Shown piece after piece: positions 11,241 through 23,206 of a stretch of DNA of 64,000 nt (positions are counted from its first letter, which is position 1; every line of letters starts with the position of its first letter). A program made the position numbers and the translations under genes. This stretch comes from Ceratorhiza oryzae-sativae (taxonomy: Eukaryota > Basidiomycota > Agaricomycetes > Cantharellales > Ceratobasidiaceae), in contig JARWMV010000023.1 of assembly GCA_030998015.1 (NCBI GenBank), forward strand, positions 124,001 through 188,000. The letters are read 5' to 3'. The notes under the pieces are model-generated. The model did not search any database. It saw only the letters and a program-made list of their open reading frames with translations, and had not been told where the DNA came from.

Positions 11241-12428
11241 ATTCGATCAAAAATCGGATACTTGAATTTCTATCCGGAACAACGAGTCCTGTGCTTGTAT
11301 AGTTCTGAATGAAATTATTCTTTAAAATCGATCATCTTGCGGCTGTACCGTTTTAACGGCTGCGCAAAGAAGATTAAAATTATGGCGAGTATATGCACGC
11401 CATCAGTTGACACGACGAGCTCCGGACGCTCAGGCCGTCTCACCTCGGGATGGAGTGTGCGATGCATTAGCCCAAACTGATTTGTATTCATCACCTCGCC
11501 TCGACGGTCCGGAGCAAGGTTTGGGCGATAGTACGACCGCGGCGTGGCACGGATTGCGCCGGATGTTTGAGGCATGTTCTTTCGGACATCTGAGTGCAAT
11601 GAAGTTAACGCTGCATGACGTAACGTGTGCAGGTCGAAAAGGAAAAACCAGCCAATTCGGCTCGGTGATGCAGATCAGAGGCACCTTGGGTCAATCAAAC
11701 CTGGGCCAGTCGCTAGGCACGTCGGCGCCAAGTGTGATTGTCCTGCATCTTGGGTGGATGTCGGGTCCGGGCGCAAGAGACCAAGCTGAACCGCTCGGAC
11801 GAGCTCGGCGGCCGCTGGAGCGGAAAGGGGAGACAGGCGCGCAAGGCTCGGACGGATGAGCGAGGGCGTGGAGAGTAATAGCCAGCGCGGCTACAGCTTG
11901 TGTTCTGCCGAGTAGGTACATGCGCGCTATTTCCTCACTGGGATGAATGGCGAATCTAATCTTATCTTCCGAGGACCTGCCGATAAGATCCTTACCAGGG
12001 ACGATGAAATAATGAGAAAATGGTACGAAACCAAAAACGTCATATCCGGCACAGACCGGCGACCGGCGGCATGCGTGGAAAATAACCAGGGACGACGATT
12101 CCCGCCAAGACCAAGTGATAGGTCGTGTTTTGGGCGCATTTTCTGTGCAAGATGGATGAGCAAGACAGGCATGAGCGATTGATATCTGGCCAACTCTATC
12201 GACCAGATTGTATCGCATGACTCGGACGATGTCGTTGTGTGTCTTGATTTGTCACATCGCGAGTGGGGGAGCCGATGGTGTCACGTGACTACCCTGAACG
12301 CGAACTTGTCGTACGATTGGCCAAAAAATAGTGGTCAGCTCGAATTTTCCGCGTCGAGTGTTGAGCTTCTCGCCCAGGCCCTCTTAAACGTCGTGCGCGC
12401 GTCGGCTCCTCAGCATCCCCTCACCGCC
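11241..12428. promoter_or_regulatory. GC-rich 5' flank of ERG3 with E-box and CCAAT box
   Basis: Two long overlapping frames on opposite strands (11407-11859 plus, 11691-12218 minus) are compositional and match nothing. Near the ERG3 start there is a perfect palindromic TCACGTGA at 12281-12288, 141 bp before the ATG, and ATTGG (reverse CCAAT) at 12316-12320. An E-box of this form is the kind of site bound by fungal SREBP-type bHLH factors at sterol genes; that use here is inference. Confidence 0.45.
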
Positions 12429-13803
12429 ATGGACATCGTGCTCCACATCGCAGACGAGCTTTTCCTCGACCGGCTCTATGCCGCGGCCCTTCCCCTGTCG
12501 GCCGTGCTCCCAAAAGCGGCAGCCAACATCACGGCGTCGGCCATCCCTGCCCCGGTCCCCTCGCTGTGGACGTCGGTCGTCAACTCGCTCCCACACCCCC
12601 CGCCGTCGGTTGCTGCAGACGCTGCGCTAAAAATCGCCGCGTTGCCAACCAACCTACCGCCGTGGTTGATGGAATGGGCCTCTCCAGCATTGACCCCGTC
12701 CGCTTGGCCGAGGGACTACATTCCTCGCCAGCTGGTGTCTCTCTTCGCTATCACGCTCGTCGGCATCCATGTTCTCTACTTTCTCTTTGCCGCGCTGTCC
12801 TACTATCTCATTTTCGACCACGACATGATGAAGCACCCCAGATTCTTGAAAGTGAGTCACATGTCTCGGCTGATTATCGCATCAGCTCATGCGTCTCTTG
12901 CAGAACCAAGTAAAACTGGAGATAATATGCGCGCTGCAAGCCTTTCCTGGTATGACTCTGCTCACCTTGCCTTGGTTCCTGGTGCGTTTCAACCCGAGCA
13001 TCGACGACGCCACGTCTGCTGACCTTTTTCCTCCAGGGCGAGGTCCGGGGCTATTCACGGCTGTATGTGGATCCGGCGGAATACGGCTACGCCTATCTCT
13101 TCCTATCAATACCTTTGTAAGCTCCTGCCCCCCCTTTTGCAACTTGCCATTCATTTCGGTCCAGCTTCCTGGTCTTTACCGATTATCTCGTCTACTGGAT
13201 CCACCGAGGCTTGCACCACCCGCTCGTCTATAAGCGTCTCCACAAGCCTCACCACAAATGGCTCATCCCTACGCCATTTGCGAGCCATGCATTCCACCCG
13301 GTCGATGGGTATGCCCAGTCGCTCCCGTACCACATTTTCATCTTCCTTGTAAGTATTTCATTTCAGCACCTCGCACCAAAAACTCACTCGAACCCAATAC
13401 AGTTCCCGCTTCACCGATGGCTCTATCTTGGCCTTTTCGTCGCGGTCAACTTTTGGAGCATCTTCGTACGTCCAATCAAACACATGGCTGATTACCGACC
13501 CGCGTAACGCCCCTTCTGATTTCTAGATTCACGATTCTGATATGATCACTGGCAACACGTTCATCAACGTCATCAACGGCCCTGCCCACCATACGCTGCA
13601 CCACTTGTACTTTACTTGCAACTATGGCCAGGTATGCACCACGAAATCACAACTCTGTTCGGTCGCTGATCAATTTCCTTTTCTAGTACTTTACCTGGGC
13701 TGACCGGTGGGGTGGCTCGTATAAGCACCCAAGCCCCGAATTCGATCCTATGAACGATATCAAACTCGTCGATTCGGTTGCTCACAAGTACAAGGAAGAG
13801 TAG
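12429..13803 (+). CDS. ERG3: C-5 sterol desaturase
   Basis: The enzyme introduces the C-5(6) double bond in episterol-type precursors during ergosterol synthesis in the endoplasmic reticulum (family knowledge). Exons are 12429-12851, 12904-12981, 13037-13116, 13165-13348, 13403-13465, 13527-13631 and 13687-13803, giving 349 residues without interruption. Membrane-bound di-iron hydroxylase histidine boxes are visible: HRGLHH followed by HKPHHKW in exon 4, and HHTLHH in exon 6. Membrane segments include [20 protein letters not shown] and the start of exon 4, [11 protein letters not shown]. The C-terminus ends VAHKYKEE. The start at 12429 lies in the context gccATGG; an in-frame ATG at 12237 exists but would add a non-conserved tail. 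Confidence 0.95.
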
Positions 13804-14860
13804 ATGAAAAAAACAACGGCCCGGTGCTGATGATCTATTTTATGAGGAGTCAGGGCGTATGATGGGACTTTGTGCTAATTTGTTCGACATATATATTTTT
13901 GCATAACTCGGTCGAGTGTTTATTATACTCTTGTTAGATAACTTTTGTCATTTAGACTCTTTGATTGTACCGATGTCGAGTAATGTTTCATTTAGGGGTT
14001 TCACATCCGGGTTCTGATGGAGGGGCTTTGAGGTCTCGGCGAAAGCATCACTTAAATCCGTTGTAGGTATTTGAAAATATGGAGACACTTCATCATTCGT
14101 CTGGGGCTGTGTGGTACACGGGCGAACCTACCGCTAGTCCCTTTTGAGGATGGGATGCCACACGAGGTCCGAGGTTGATGTCAATGCTGGTACAAGCTTG
14201 GAAGGTGCCAGGTCCAAGTCGATGAATTTGAAATCCGTCCGACATTGAACCAAGGTCGGCGCTTATTCAGAGATGTTGGGGCAAGTCAGGTACATACCGG
14301 CGATGCTCCCTACAGCCAAACGATTGTTGCGTCGATCCCGCGACGTGACAGATAATCAAATTTAGAAAGATGTATCTGCCGTGTGCATATCGGGTCCGAA
14401 ATATAATATGGAATTCACTTCGCCGGTTGAGTGAGTTAGGCAATGGGTGTCATATCGGCATAGACGACAAACGTCTGGGTAGTCAACTGCGATAAGTTCT
14501 GGCTAGGGTTAACCTTGGAAAATAAGTGGGGTATAAATCGCCGCCCTTGTCGGGTTGGATGTTGGGACCGATAGGTTCTTCGGCTGAGCGACTGGGATAG
14601 GAAATATTGCTGGATGTTGACGGATTTGCAGCTCACTACCGTATTATCAGCCACCTCGGGCTGCATTGTCTATCCGAAAAAGCCATTGGGCGGAGACATT
14701 TGCGACAGTGCAATGAACCAATTTGTCAAGCGGAAGAAAACCTGTTGCAGCCGTTTGGCCGAGTCGACAATGTAAAAAGTCAGATCGACTGGTTCTCAAG
14801 CGTCGTTCTCACACCCTCAACTGCCTGTACTTTCCATTAACCATTTATTGCTACTGCTTC
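13804..14860. other. Intergenic, no gene seen
   Basis: This is the 3' flank of ERG3 followed by the left flank of the Tnp2 element. I found no long conserved frame and no convincing CACTA-type terminus, so the left edge of the transposon is unresolved. Confidence 0.45.
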
Positions 14861-17800
14861 ATGGCGCATATCCCAGACCGTGAGTACAATATTCCGTGAC
14901 TTTAGTTGAAGGATATTGTATCTCATACATTTGTTAATCAGCGCATATAATCATCGCTGGGAGTCGGGCTATCTGTTCGATTTGCCTGGACCCATACGGG
15001 TGCCCAGTGCGATTTGAAAAGCGAAACATCAAGCGTCATATTGCTGGCTCGGCTCATCGGAGCTACGTCAATGGATTAACTACCCCGCCAACGCCCACCT
15101 CACGGGTATTGTCTTTGTGTGCTAACTGGAGTCGGCCGCTAACATTCTGGTTCTCATTGATCCTACAGAATCGCCCGGGCGATCATAGTTTGGAGGACTC
15201 TGAGATTGCTCAGCTCTTTGTCGATTTGTTTTATGACGGGTCTAGGGAGGCAACTCCATTGGCCAGTCCTCACTCGCTTGCAGGCTCCTTTGTAGACGAT
15301 CGACTACAGGTTGATGCATTTAACGGCCCCCCTAGCCATGTCCAATCTATGAATAGGGCATCACTGGGCGACGAAATGCCGGCACTGGAGAGTGATAGTG
15401 ATTGGGAGACAGAATCGGATGTTCAATCGGACATTGAGGATTCTTGCGAAGTTTCCGGTACGTAGATTAATTCCTTCTCTACTGTTCTACGCTCATCTCA
15501 TACTTGAAGGCGCTCGAGTAACTCAGACACATTCTACCCCCACGCATGTTGGTATCTCAGAGCAGGACGAATGGTTCCCTTACCCTTCAAAGGCGGTAAG
15601 TATTCCACTAAAGAGCATATATGCGTTATCTAAATATCAATCTTATAGATGGCTCTTGCAGACGCGTTATTCAGCTCGCCCCGCTTGAACTTTTCTCGTC
15701 CGCAAATGAGAGCTGTGCTCAAGTTTGCACATGAATGTGGAGCGACCAATATCCCCCCGCTTTCCGCGCTCAAAAAGACCCAGGAACGTTTAAAGTCCCT
15801 TATTGTAAATTCTTCAATCCGCCATCGAGTTCCCAGTGGTACTATATACTACGTGAACAGTATCGCAGAGAGTATCAAACAGGTATGATAAATTAAGTTA
15901 CTTTGCGTCAAACCATGGCCAACACACATCATACTCGCTAGGATATATCTAACCCTTACGTTCGACCAGAGATGTCGTTCTTTCCTCATATGGACGGCGA
16001 CCGGATGACCCAGGCATGGAATGGGAATAAGTTGGTGCATAAGCTTGATGATGATTTCTTGACACCTTGCGTGTCAGTGAATGGTCGAATTTTTTATGTC
16101 AACGAACTTGCTCGTCGATCAGAGGGATGGTTCATTCCTCTTCGTTGGATCCTCTTTGGCCCCGAAAAAGACCTACGGGCTGTTGGTTTCATTGCTACCG
16201 ATTCATTGGTAAGTGTTTTATCTAATTTTTATTTGATGTACACTAATGAACGCGTAACAATAGGATGGCGTTCATGTCCATACCGATAAACGAACTGTTG
16301 TTCGGGTAGGAACTTTTGTTGAGAGTTTTCCCGAACACACAGCCAGACTTGGTTGTCCCGAATTCGACAGTACGTAACCCATTTTCTTTGCTTTTACTGT
16401 GCGACATAGCCCTGACTTTTGATCATATCAGATGTGTCTACTCGTTTCAAACTTGGGATGCCCCATCCGTTACGTGCGATTGCTGGCTCTCGTCTGATAT
16501 ATTCAGTTCCCTTGATCATTTTCATGGACGACGCATTGGGCAACACTTCAAAACAGTGGAATAAGCACTGGTTGTGCTATATGTCTAATGCTGCTCTCCG
16601 CCGCGAGGCAGTACAGTTGGAATACAATGTGCGTTTTGTCACAACATCACCCCATGCGACCCCCCGCAGAGCTTATGCATGGTGTACGCGCATCAATCGA
16701 GTGAGTGATCATTCCCTGCTTAAAACTATTGCTTATATTTCATCTTAGGTCAGCATTTAATAACCCAGTGGTCGGTTTTGACTGTGTAACTGGCCAGGAA
16801 GTACTCATTCGGCCATTTGCATTGTTCTGGGCTGGCGATAACCCAATGCAAGCCGAGCATTGCAGTAGCAGTGGCTTGACTTCAAGTCACTTTTGCCGTA
16901 CATGCACTGTAGGGGGGTCCAACGAATTCAAACGATCACCTGAGGGATACCCAACACTATTCAAGGTCAGTAACCCAACCGCCCTTTGACATTTTGTTTT
17001 TATCTCGTTCTGCGAAATTGCTCTTGCCTCTTGCTATTTTGGCACCTTCTATTCTCTCGACGTAGTCACATTGCATGTAATATTTCGTTTTAATATACCT
17101 GACTTTGCTTCATCCGCCAGAATGACTGCGAATAATATAAGTCTAAGTTACTGACTAATGGATCATAGCCAGGGCCAAAGCGTACATCAGCAAGTACAAT
17201 CCACATAATCAACAAGAACGCTTGGAAATGTCAATTAAACCAAGAATGATCCAACAAATCAAGGATCATGCACAAGCATCCGGCATCAAAGATTCAGTCG
17301 CACAACCACTGATCGAACGACTGAGCAATTTGAACAAAATCCTTCGTCTCCCTACTGCTGGTGGCTTATGCCGATCACAGGCTGAGATCGACTATCTGTT
17401 GCGATTGGAGCTGGAGGCTATCAGGCGCGAATCATACATGAATCCATTGCTCGATATGCCAGGTTTGGATTCAAGCTTACGTTTCTGTGCAGAATGGCTC
17501 TCACCCCATCTTCAGGTGTCCAGATCCATAACGATACACCAACGGAATTGTTACACACCATTCTCCTGGGTGTTGTCAAGTATTTCTGGGCGCAGTCAGT
17601 CTTTGTGATTGAAAAGGCAAAATCACTTCGCATATTAGAGTGTTGATTAGCATCATTATCGGTTCAGGGACTGGGTGCATGCAGTATGCCAGCTCGATAT
17701 ATATGCCAATATCAAGGTTCCCTCATTGGGAAGCACTTCAAAATACTCGTTCAGCTAATGCCATTTGCTGTGTTTGACTTACTCCCGGACAACCTTGATA

Positions 17801-19104
17801 TTGTCCAGGCTTGGATCCTACTGGGCCGCTTGACCTTGCTGCTATGGTACACTGAGATTGAAGATATCAAGGCATATACCGTAAGTTACACTTAACACAA
17901 AATTATTGCAAAACCTACTTATGCCGCAATTCTACATGTAGAAAGAGCTTCAAGATTTAATAGACGATTTTTTGTTGATTACTGCTCGATGTAGTCCAAG
18001 TATTCTCATTCTCAAACCTAAGTTTCATTTTCTTGTACATATTGGTTCTTACATCAAGCGATTTGGACCCGCATTACTCTTTTCTACTGAACGTTTTGAG
18101 TCATTCAACGGTGTCTTCCGAGCTGCATCCACATTTAGCAACCGCCAGGCTCCATCCCGAGATATTGCTCATCGTTTCATTCAGCTGGACCGGGCGAGGC
18201 ATATTTTTGCTGGTAAGCGTGATTCAGCCTTTTCGAGAGCTGGAAATTATCTTATTTGGTATTTATAGGGGGTTATTGGCATCAGGGTGACCACTGGGTG
18301 CAAGCAGGTGAAACTTTGCTAAGGTTCACTTCAACTAACCCAACATTTGCACGAATCATTGGGATCCCAAGGCCAAAGTCTTGGATATCAGGTATGTACA
18401 AGGAAATCACCCCTTCGTGTCCTATTTATTATAATATTAATCAAATCAATTCACAAAACAGGCGCGCCACGTTGCCTTGCATCAGCGAAAACTCAGGAAT
18501 GGCCTGTGTTTTCTGTGCAATTCAAGTTAGCCATTGAAGCTCCAGGGAGTTCATATGCACAGTATTACCCCCTAATCTCTACCATCTCGCGATGTGGAGA
18601 TACCATAGTGGTTGGATCGGATATTGTATTTGATGCTGATGATGCAACAAAGTTGGTTAGTGAATATGGCAGCTGCGCATATATGCACTTCCTTACATGT
18701 ATGCCATGTAGTTTGGTCGGGTTACACACTTATTTGGATGTGTAGAGCCAGACCAGAGCCACTGCTACTATGTAGCAATAGCGCCTTACCAGATCACGGG
18801 GAAGCATATATTGTGGGACATACCTCTTGCTACCCGCAGCTCCAATTGCATGTGTGTTGTGAGCAAGGTGAGACTTATATTCTATCACTCGAATGCACTA
18901 ATGACCTGGAGCCACTGCCCCCAGTTGGTAGAATGCCTTGTGAACATGCAACATGACTGTTATGGGCATGGTCCTTGTACTCTGACTCAAAGAGTATATG
19001 AAACTCAAGAACGTGAAACAACCAGCCAAGTATCATTCAGAGTTGCACACGCTGAACAGATACATTTCGTTATTAATATACATGGGTTACACAATGCACA
19101 GTGA
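14861..19104 (+). pseudogene. Tnp2-type (CACTA superfamily) transposase gene, decayed
   Basis: Clean 5' exons: 14861-14879, 14942-15105, 15169-15457, 15510-15595, 15649-15882, 15942-16208, 16264-16369, 16432-16700. A zinc-finger-like start (CSICLDPYGCPVRFEKRNI) and an acidic linker precede the transposase core: HMDGDRMTQAWNGNK, FYVNELARR, FMDDALGNTSKQWNKH, QLEYNVRFVTTSPHATP, GFDCVTGQEVLIRPF, DNPMQAEHCSSSG, HNDTPTELLHTILLGVVKYF (about 17530), YICQYQGSLIGKHFK (17691), LKPKFHFLVHIGSYIKRFGP and LFSTERFESFN, and a C-terminal NMQHDC...LHNA tail ending at 19104. From about 16750 onward frames slip (an extra G at the ninth acceptor, a break at about 17227, a TGA near 17646). These are Tnp2-family landmarks; the element's ends were not found. 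Confidence 0.85.
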
Positions 19105-19541
19105 ATACAGCAAGCACTCTCCATTGAGATTTTTACTTGAGCCCCACTTCATATTGATCGCAAAGAGACCATATGAGAAGCTGTCAAGACAATGAAGGCT
19201 GACAAAGAAAGCAAAGCAATCATTGCAACAGCAAGAAAGGATGCAAAGGTGATGGTCTCTGCAGTGGCAGAGGGAACAATTACTGGAGCCATGACTGAAC
19301 CAGTGCTAAGGTCCAAGAGACCACGGACATTGTAGCTAGTGCATATACCCTTGGAATAGAATCCTCATATAATGTTATCCAACAATGCAGGGGCTCTTGC
19401 CTCAGCTCTCATTGTACATGCATATATGCACTTCAAAGTCTCTGCAATTGGTTATGGCATGGGGTTTATTTGATATGGTATTTTTGCTTGTGAGCCCAAA
19501 TGTGAAATTGTTTCAGTACTCACTCCGTCGCCTGTCACTCT
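19105..19541. other. Spacer between Tnp2 gene and next gene
   Basis: The stretch holds only short frames. A Lys/Ala-rich piece (about 19190-19330) could be decayed coding sequence but shows no known domain. Confidence 0.4.
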
Positions 19542-21496
19542 ATGCCAGCGGCTGAATGCTCAGGCAACTTTCCAACTGCAACCACCACCGAACTTTTTTC
19601 ATTCAACATGAGTCCACTCAGTAGTGATGACAAGCTTGACCTTGACATTGAGCAGGAGGAAGAGCAGTTGTGTCCCCAAGAGAACACTTGTGATCCAAGT
19701 ACAGCTACATCTAACCAATTTGATGGTCCCAACCAAGTTGGAAACCAACATACCATGCTTTGTACGTTCCACTAACTTTACTTTTTCTCATGGCTCAATC
19801 TTGTCCAATATTCTTAGCTGCAGATTTGGTTACTGTTGTGAATGGCATCTGCAAAGAATTTGGGTTGGCTGACAGACTTAAGGAGGATATGCTTTGGACT
19901 GCTAAGGTAAGTTTTATGCTAGGTATTGCCATCTAAACTAATCTAATCTATGTCCAAAAGCTCCACCCCCAAGTCCAATTTCTTAGGCTGTATGGGCGTG
20001 TCCTAGCGTTTGGGAAGAACGTTCAGAACACCAAGGTCAATACATTCTTATCATCATGAGAGTTTAAGGAAACAATTACTTGGCGTCTTCAGGCTGGCCT
20101 TCTTGATGCACATATATCACATTATGTTGAAGGGACAGCTGTTCGATTTGTAGTAAGTGATTTTCAAGCTTAAATAAGCACCCACACATAACATACAACC
20201 ACCTCAGAGGCATATCATCGAAAATCCTGCATCATATGAGGTTCCAATGGAAGTGCAGGCTCAATTCATGCACAGCAAACAGTTCTCGAGCGCGATTGGA
20301 AAGGTACTGAGCACCTTTCATGGAGAAATCCAGCGGAAGGTAATGTTCATTTCATTGGTGTTAGCATTATGCCTTGACATGGTTACAAAGATACGACACT
20401 CCGTTATTGATAAGGAAGACATCACGACTCTTGCCTCACGTCTTGCTATTCACAGATTTCAGATGGGGAAAGACCATATCCTCCAGATTTCATTTTTGGT
20501 CAGTTTTCTCTTTATAATCACGCGGGCCCCCGAATATTAACTCAATGATTTCTGCAATTGCTAGTGCATGTATTATGTTGATTTTACAAGTAAACATAGT
20601 GTTAAAGCGAAAAATGATAAGAGCGACAAAGCAGAGACCAAGTTTTGGTCCTTTATCGACACGAAGCTAGAAAAGCTTCATCGGAAGTCGCTGAAAAATT
20701 GCACCAGGTGTGTTCCGAGTGCATTGCTGGTGAATGACAAAATGACTCACCAGCGACATATTAGCTTACTGGAGCAAAACCTTGCTAAGGACAAGCACAT
20801 GTTTCCAGTACCAAAAGCTGGTGCTCCTGCAATCCCATCAGGAAATATATGCCCAAATGGCAAGCAAGTGTCGCACATGCAGTTTCGGCTATGGCTGGAT
20901 ATTGAGTCAGTACGACACCCATTGGAACCCAAGCCAATGAAGCAGACCCCTCGAACAGCCAAGCGCCAGTTGAGCATGCCTCCATTCCACCTCTGAGCAC
21001 CAACGCTAGTAGCCCTGTCAATGAGACTGAAATTGAACCTGAACTTCATGGCGAGATGTCAGGGGCAGGTATAAATCATTTGCAGCCTGTAGTTGGCCAG
21101 GTTCCCTGTGAGTAGAATGTCACTCATAAAAACAATCACCAATTCTGACCTTATTTAGACAACCATCACCCACTCACAATAAGTATGCCTAACCATTCGG
21201 AGGCCACTTTGGTGTGTTGCGGAGCCTCGCAAGGGCTGGGTATTCGGGGTGATATTATACAGCACAACCCACTTGGGACACCTAGTCGTATGGCCTCACC
21301 AACTCCCCTGCCAAACCAATCTGGTAATCCGCAACCACAGCATCTCAGGGTGGCAACCAACAGGGTAGGGAGCACCTCTGTGCTTAGCCTGGTGCTTGGT
21401 GCGCCATCAACGTATATGGGTTCGCCTCAAGTAGAAAATAGCCAGTATGAGCCATATCATTTGGAGACTGCAGGTGCAACACTTGGCATTTTCTGA
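19542..21496 (+). CDS. Unidentified multi-exon gene beside the Tnp2 gene
   Basis: The gene starts MPAAECSGNFPTATTTELFS. Exons 19542-19761, 19818-19906, 19961-20035, 20093-20152 and 20208 onward join in frame with good GT-AG borders. An acidic N-terminus is followed by a compact region (DLVTVVNGICKEFGLADRLK, LHPQVQFLRLYGRVLAFGKN, GLLDAHISHYVEGTAVRF) and a basic region rich in Lys near 20600-20720. One reading stops at 20996; a frame change near 20990 would extend a low-complexity tail, after an intron, to about 21496. I recognise no family. Position and strand suggest it could be a second gene of the Tnp2 element (a TnpA-like partner), but I did not find element ends to prove it. Confidence 0.5.
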
Positions 21497-23206
21497 AATT
21501 TATTTCCTCTATTTCATTGTGTGATTGCTGTTTTGTTTATTCAAGCGTCTCCAATATAATCTCCTTAGACCATCCCTATATTGATTCTGGATGTTTTCTA
21601 TGTCTAGTGTGTTCCAATGAGGCCCACAAACAATACAACAAACTGCTCGGAATGCTGGGTTTTTGACCAAGATTAAGCATAAATCTAGATTGGAAAGAAA
21701 GAATCCCTAGCAGATTGTTCGAGTTTGTTGGTTGTTTGGTTATTTGCACTATTTGAGGCTTGGGGGCAACCAAGGATGTGACTGGGCTCCAAGCTTGATT
21801 CTAACTTGCAATTCTTGCTTGCACTCCAGGATATCTGAAGGCAATTTTGCAGGATTAACCTCATCCCAATAGCAATTTCAATATATCAGCAGGAAAATAC
21901 AGGCCATTTAGACTGACATTCGAACTTGGCTGCACAACAAAATCGGGGCTCCCTTTGTGAATGCAAATGATATGGTTGAAAGAACCATGTTCTAGGAGGC
22001 CCCCAAGCCATATTGGGGTTCTTTCAAGTTGCAAATTTCACTCGGAGCAAAACTTGTTCTCTATTTGCTTGGTTGGCAGTAAAATAGGCATATAATTGGG
22101 CTACATGGAGGGTGGGGGCTGAACAGATGTTGCTGTTACACTTTCACCGTGTTACATGTCTAAGCCTTTCTGTACCAGAACCTTTATTGACTTGCCAAAG
22201 GGCTTTCAACATCTGGGGCAAGCCATCTTTGTTTTCGGAATCCCTCAACCTTGTTTCTAGCCGAGGGAGGGTCGCCTGTGTATCTGGTCAAACTGAGGCA
22301 CTAACACTGAGTGTCACCAACTAGACACAGCCCCTACATGACCATCACATACAGATAAGTAAGACACGTCTTAAAACTGCACAAAAGCTTGGCACCTGTC
22401 TCACATGTTCGCGTTCCTAACCTCTTCATCCTGTGTTTATTTTCACCACATACTTCAAATGGTTTGGACTAAAGGGGGTTCTTACACTGCCACTGGCTTT
22501 GCCAGCTGCCTGAGGAAGAGCAAGAAGCAGAACAAGCACCACAGAGCATAAATAAGCACACCCATCACTTTTATCAGTCGCCACTCACAGGGAAAGGTAT
22601 CACCCAGCTGATCCCAAACTCCACCACCAGCTGTGAGTAGGCGCTAATATTGATGGGGCTCTGAAATAATCATAGGTTAAAATTTTTGATGTGAATCCAA
22701 AACTGGGACTAGGCAACTGTGACCATGGAGCCCTCAGGTGTTTGGACCCTAGTCTCTGCACAGATGGTTTGAGGATCCACTCAGTTGGGTCATTGGGATT
22801 TGATATACCCCACACACCCCAATATCAAATCCCCCCTCCCTTGCTACTCCCCAAACCGTCTGTAAGGATTTCTTGGAGAGCAGACTCAACTTAGCGATTT
22901 CGCAGTGAGGGCTCGAAGCACCGACCACAGGAGTTAGGCACCAACCATGAAGGTTTGGGGCAGAGCAGCCCAAAACATAGCGCATAAATTGTATTAAATA
23001 GAGAATAAATTAGCCCAGCATACAGTGTATGAATTAGAATAAAAAATAAGCTAAGAGATGAAGGAATAAGGTCTATCAATGGGATTACCAAGTAAGATCC
23101 TCAAATTATCGAGCACTCGGTGATGATTGTGGAAGTGGTGGTACAGATGGGGTTGTGGAGGAGTGGGTTGGTATGGTGCTAGTGTCAAAGAGTTGTGGAT
23201 GTGGAT
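21497..23206. other. Repeat-like non-coding stretch
   Basis: No conserved coding frame was found on either strand. The stretch lies tail-to-tail between the unidentified plus-strand gene and the RecQ-like gene, so it should hold both 3' ends. Base composition is like the rest of the repeat block. Confidence 0.4.

Noticed and set aside
11407..12218. Two long overlapping frames on opposite strands
   Set aside because: GC-rich shadow frames without domains, splice support or start context.
1..13803. A sterol gene cluster (ERG20 and ERG3 within 12 kb)
   Set aside because: Unrelated genes lie between them and no other sterol gene is present; chance proximity is enough.
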